DNA of 64,000 bases, taken from Phytopythium helicoides (Eukaryota; Oomycota; Peronosporomycetes; Pythiales; Pythiaceae). Each line of letters opens with the position of its first letter. Within the stretch, counting starts at the first letter, position 1. The position numbers were made by a program, and so were the translations under genes. The stretch is from positions 434,001 to 498,000 of the forward strand of contig JANFNE010000034.1 of assembly GCA_024867545.1 (NCBI GenBank). The letters run 5' to 3'. The notes under the pieces were generated by a model. The model did not search any database. It had not been told where the DNA came from and worked only from the letters and a program-made list of their open reading frames with translations. Positions 62,693 through 64,000 of this stretch are shown here, piece after piece.

Positions 62693-63524
62693 GCCGCGGC
62701 GCGAGAGCGAGAGTGGGGGCGCCTGCCCGCCGCCCGCCGTGATGGCGTCACGTCGACAGGCTTGGCGCAGCTCGGATGGGAAGGCGCGGATGGTACATGC
62801 GTTATTGCAGGTGGGCGGCCAGCATGGCGCCATCCGAGGGCGGCTCACCACGCCGAGCGGTATTGAATATGGGAGGTACTTGCGGTACCACTGCGCGCTG
62901 CTTACTCTTTCTCAGAGAAAAGCGGCAGGCCCTCGACATCACCACTTTTGCTGATGACGCTGCTCCTTGAGAAGTGAAGGTGGCGCTGTGGCGCAGGGCG
63001 GAACGCGGTGTGAGCACTGCGGGCGGCTCCAGGACGGTGCGGTGGCGGATTATCGGGCTTTTGTTGACTCAAATGATTGTTCAGGTGGATTCTCGGCCAA
63101 TCACGCGGCTCGGTATACAAACATCCAGCCAGTCGTCCTTCGTCTTTCGGCCAATCCGGATGCTCAGAATCTCTCGTAAATCCGGATGACGAGCGACGCC
63201 GAAAAGAAATAGAGAAAATCCGAATGATCCAGCAGAGACTTGGCGTTTGTATGGTGTGCTAATTAGTACCCAGAGCGCCATGGACCTGGATATAGAGACC
63301 ATGATCTGCCTCCATCCATGTCTCAGCTCCACCATTCAATGCACTTGTATTCCTGACTGGGTACATGTCACTATCTCCCAGTCATTAAACTCTTGATTGG
63401 ATTCCCGCATTTTCGACCGGCGCCGACGCACACTGCACCGCTGCCATTCCGCAACCTGCAGCTCGAGCCCCAAGCGCCTCCGTCTCAGCCCCCAGCCGTC
63501 CGAAAGCAGCTCCACTGCAGCCCG
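62693..63524. promoter_or_regulatory. divergent promoter region, HECT copy B / C2 gene
   Basis: 832 bases between head-to-head starts. CCAATCA is at 63097-63103 and a second CGGCCAAT at about 63148-63155, both in the half nearer the C2-domain gene. Frames of up to 84 codons show no domain. No repeat or RNA gene was recognised. Confidence 0.35.
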
Positions 63525-64000
63525 ATGCCGTTCCTGAACGTGAAGATCACGAGCGCGAGCGACCTGGCGGCCAGCGACTTCAGCTTCGTGGGCGGCAAGA
63601 GCGACCCGTACGTGATCCTGGAGCTGGGCGGCCAGAGCCACCGCACGCGCTGCATCAAGAACGAGCTCAACCCCGTGTGGGACCCGCCCGAGCGCTGCGT
63701 GTTCGAGGTGGCCGACCCGCAGAGCGCCGTGCTCAAGGCCAAGATCTACGACCTGGACGCCTTCAACCCGGATGACCTCATCGGCGAGCTCGTGCTGCCG
63801 GTCTCGCGCTTCGACATGGACGTGCCGCTGGTCGAGAACCACCCGCTCTCCGTGCCCTCCGAGTTCGACTCGCAGAAGGTCAACAGCACGCTGCAGCTCG
63901 AGGTCTGCCTCACGCAGTTCGACGACGACGAGAAGGTCTTCCACGTCTGGGAGAACGAGAGCTGGGCCCCCGGCCGCGGCTGGAACCCCACCAACACGGC
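63525..64000 (+). CDS. C2-domain protein, probable dysferlin-type (DysF) fusion (5' part)
   Basis: The gene starts at ATG 63525 and runs off the right edge (158 codons present, no intron). Residues 1-125 form a C2 domain: LNVKITSASDLAASDFSFVG, GKSDPYVILEL with a calcium-loop Asp, NELNPVWDPPERCVFEV, then the second loop YDLDAFNPDDLIGE. After it, VFHVWENESWAPGRGWNPTN resembles the opening of a DysF (peroxin/dysferlin) domain (a YENQR.....GW pattern). C2 domains bind phospholipids, often with calcium. The role is probably at membranes. The rest of the protein is outside the window. Confidence 0.78.
   Translation, partial: MPFLNVKITSASDLAASDFSFVGGKSDPYVILELGGQSHRTRCIKNELNPVWDPPERCVFEVADPQSAVLKAKIYDLDAFNPDDLIGELVLPVSRFDMDVPLVENHPLSVPSEFDSQKVNSTLQLEVCLTQFDDDEKVFHVWENESWAPGRGWNPTNT

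Noticed and set aside
1..64000. Bacterial or phage origin, operons, CRISPR arrays
   Set aside because: Spliceosomal introns, CCT subunits, ATR, PIG-X and eIF proteins make the segment eukaryotic; no regularly spaced repeats were found.

Overview
The window reads as a nuclear chromosome segment of an oomycete (Phytophthora/Pythium-type stramenopile). This is inferred from high GC, very dense genes on both strands, many intronless genes, and short introns (about 45-80 bases) with GTGCG/GTAAG-type donors and CTAAC/CTAAT-like branch sites. The content is purely eukaryotic: two CCT chaperonin subunits, an ATR kinase, PIG-X, HECT ligases, eIF1, eIF4E and eL15. No rRNA, tRNA, CRISPR array, prophage or intact transposon was recognised.

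Layout. 1-4.2 kb: start of CCT8 (left edge), GEMIN2, a small unknown protein and a nine-exon maspardin gene. 4.2-12.7 kb: DDX31-like helicase, a CCCH zinc-finger methyltransferase-like protein, an unassigned beta-propeller-like protein, a RasGAP-domain protein and an unresolved membrane-segment locus. 12.8-23.6 kb: a 9.2 kb single-exon ATR kinase, mitochondrial ribosomal protein mL43 and eIF1. 23.9-39.1 kb: a giant EF-hand plus triple EML protein, a FAM210/DUF1279 protein, an unknown acidic protein, PIG-X, METTL22 and an unknown protein. 39.4-48.4 kb: a membrane-anchored RanBP2-zinc-finger HECT ligase, a gene-poor 2 kb gap, a DUF676 lipase-like protein, a ketohexokinase-like kinase and a RING-H2 protein. 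49.2-64 kb: CCT6, a short Qb-SNARE, MMTAG2-like RS protein, FAD synthase, PP2C, eL15, an AUH-type enoyl-CoA hydratase, eIF4E, a coiled-coil protein, a second RanBP2-HECT ligase and a truncated C2-domain gene (right edge).

Most genes are housekeeping genes and do not form a single pathway. Themes recur: protein folding (CCT8, CCT6), RNA and translation (GEMIN2, DDX31, eIF1, eIF4E, eL15, mL43, MMTAG2), ubiquitin signalling (two HECT, one RING) and membrane or GPI biology (PIG-X, SNARE, maspardin). Genes often sit head-to-head over 60-340 bases, so shared bidirectional promoters are likely, several carrying a CCAATCA motif.

The least conventional items are the two paralogous HECT ligases (transmembrane segment, RanBP2 finger, conserved arginine-rich linker, HECT; no C2 or WW), the EF-hand/triple-EML protein, the CCCH-methyltransferase-like protein and the 140-residue Qb-SNARE. 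Exon boundaries were worked out by hand from splice motifs, reading frame and family similarity. Where the frame did not close, the entry says so.
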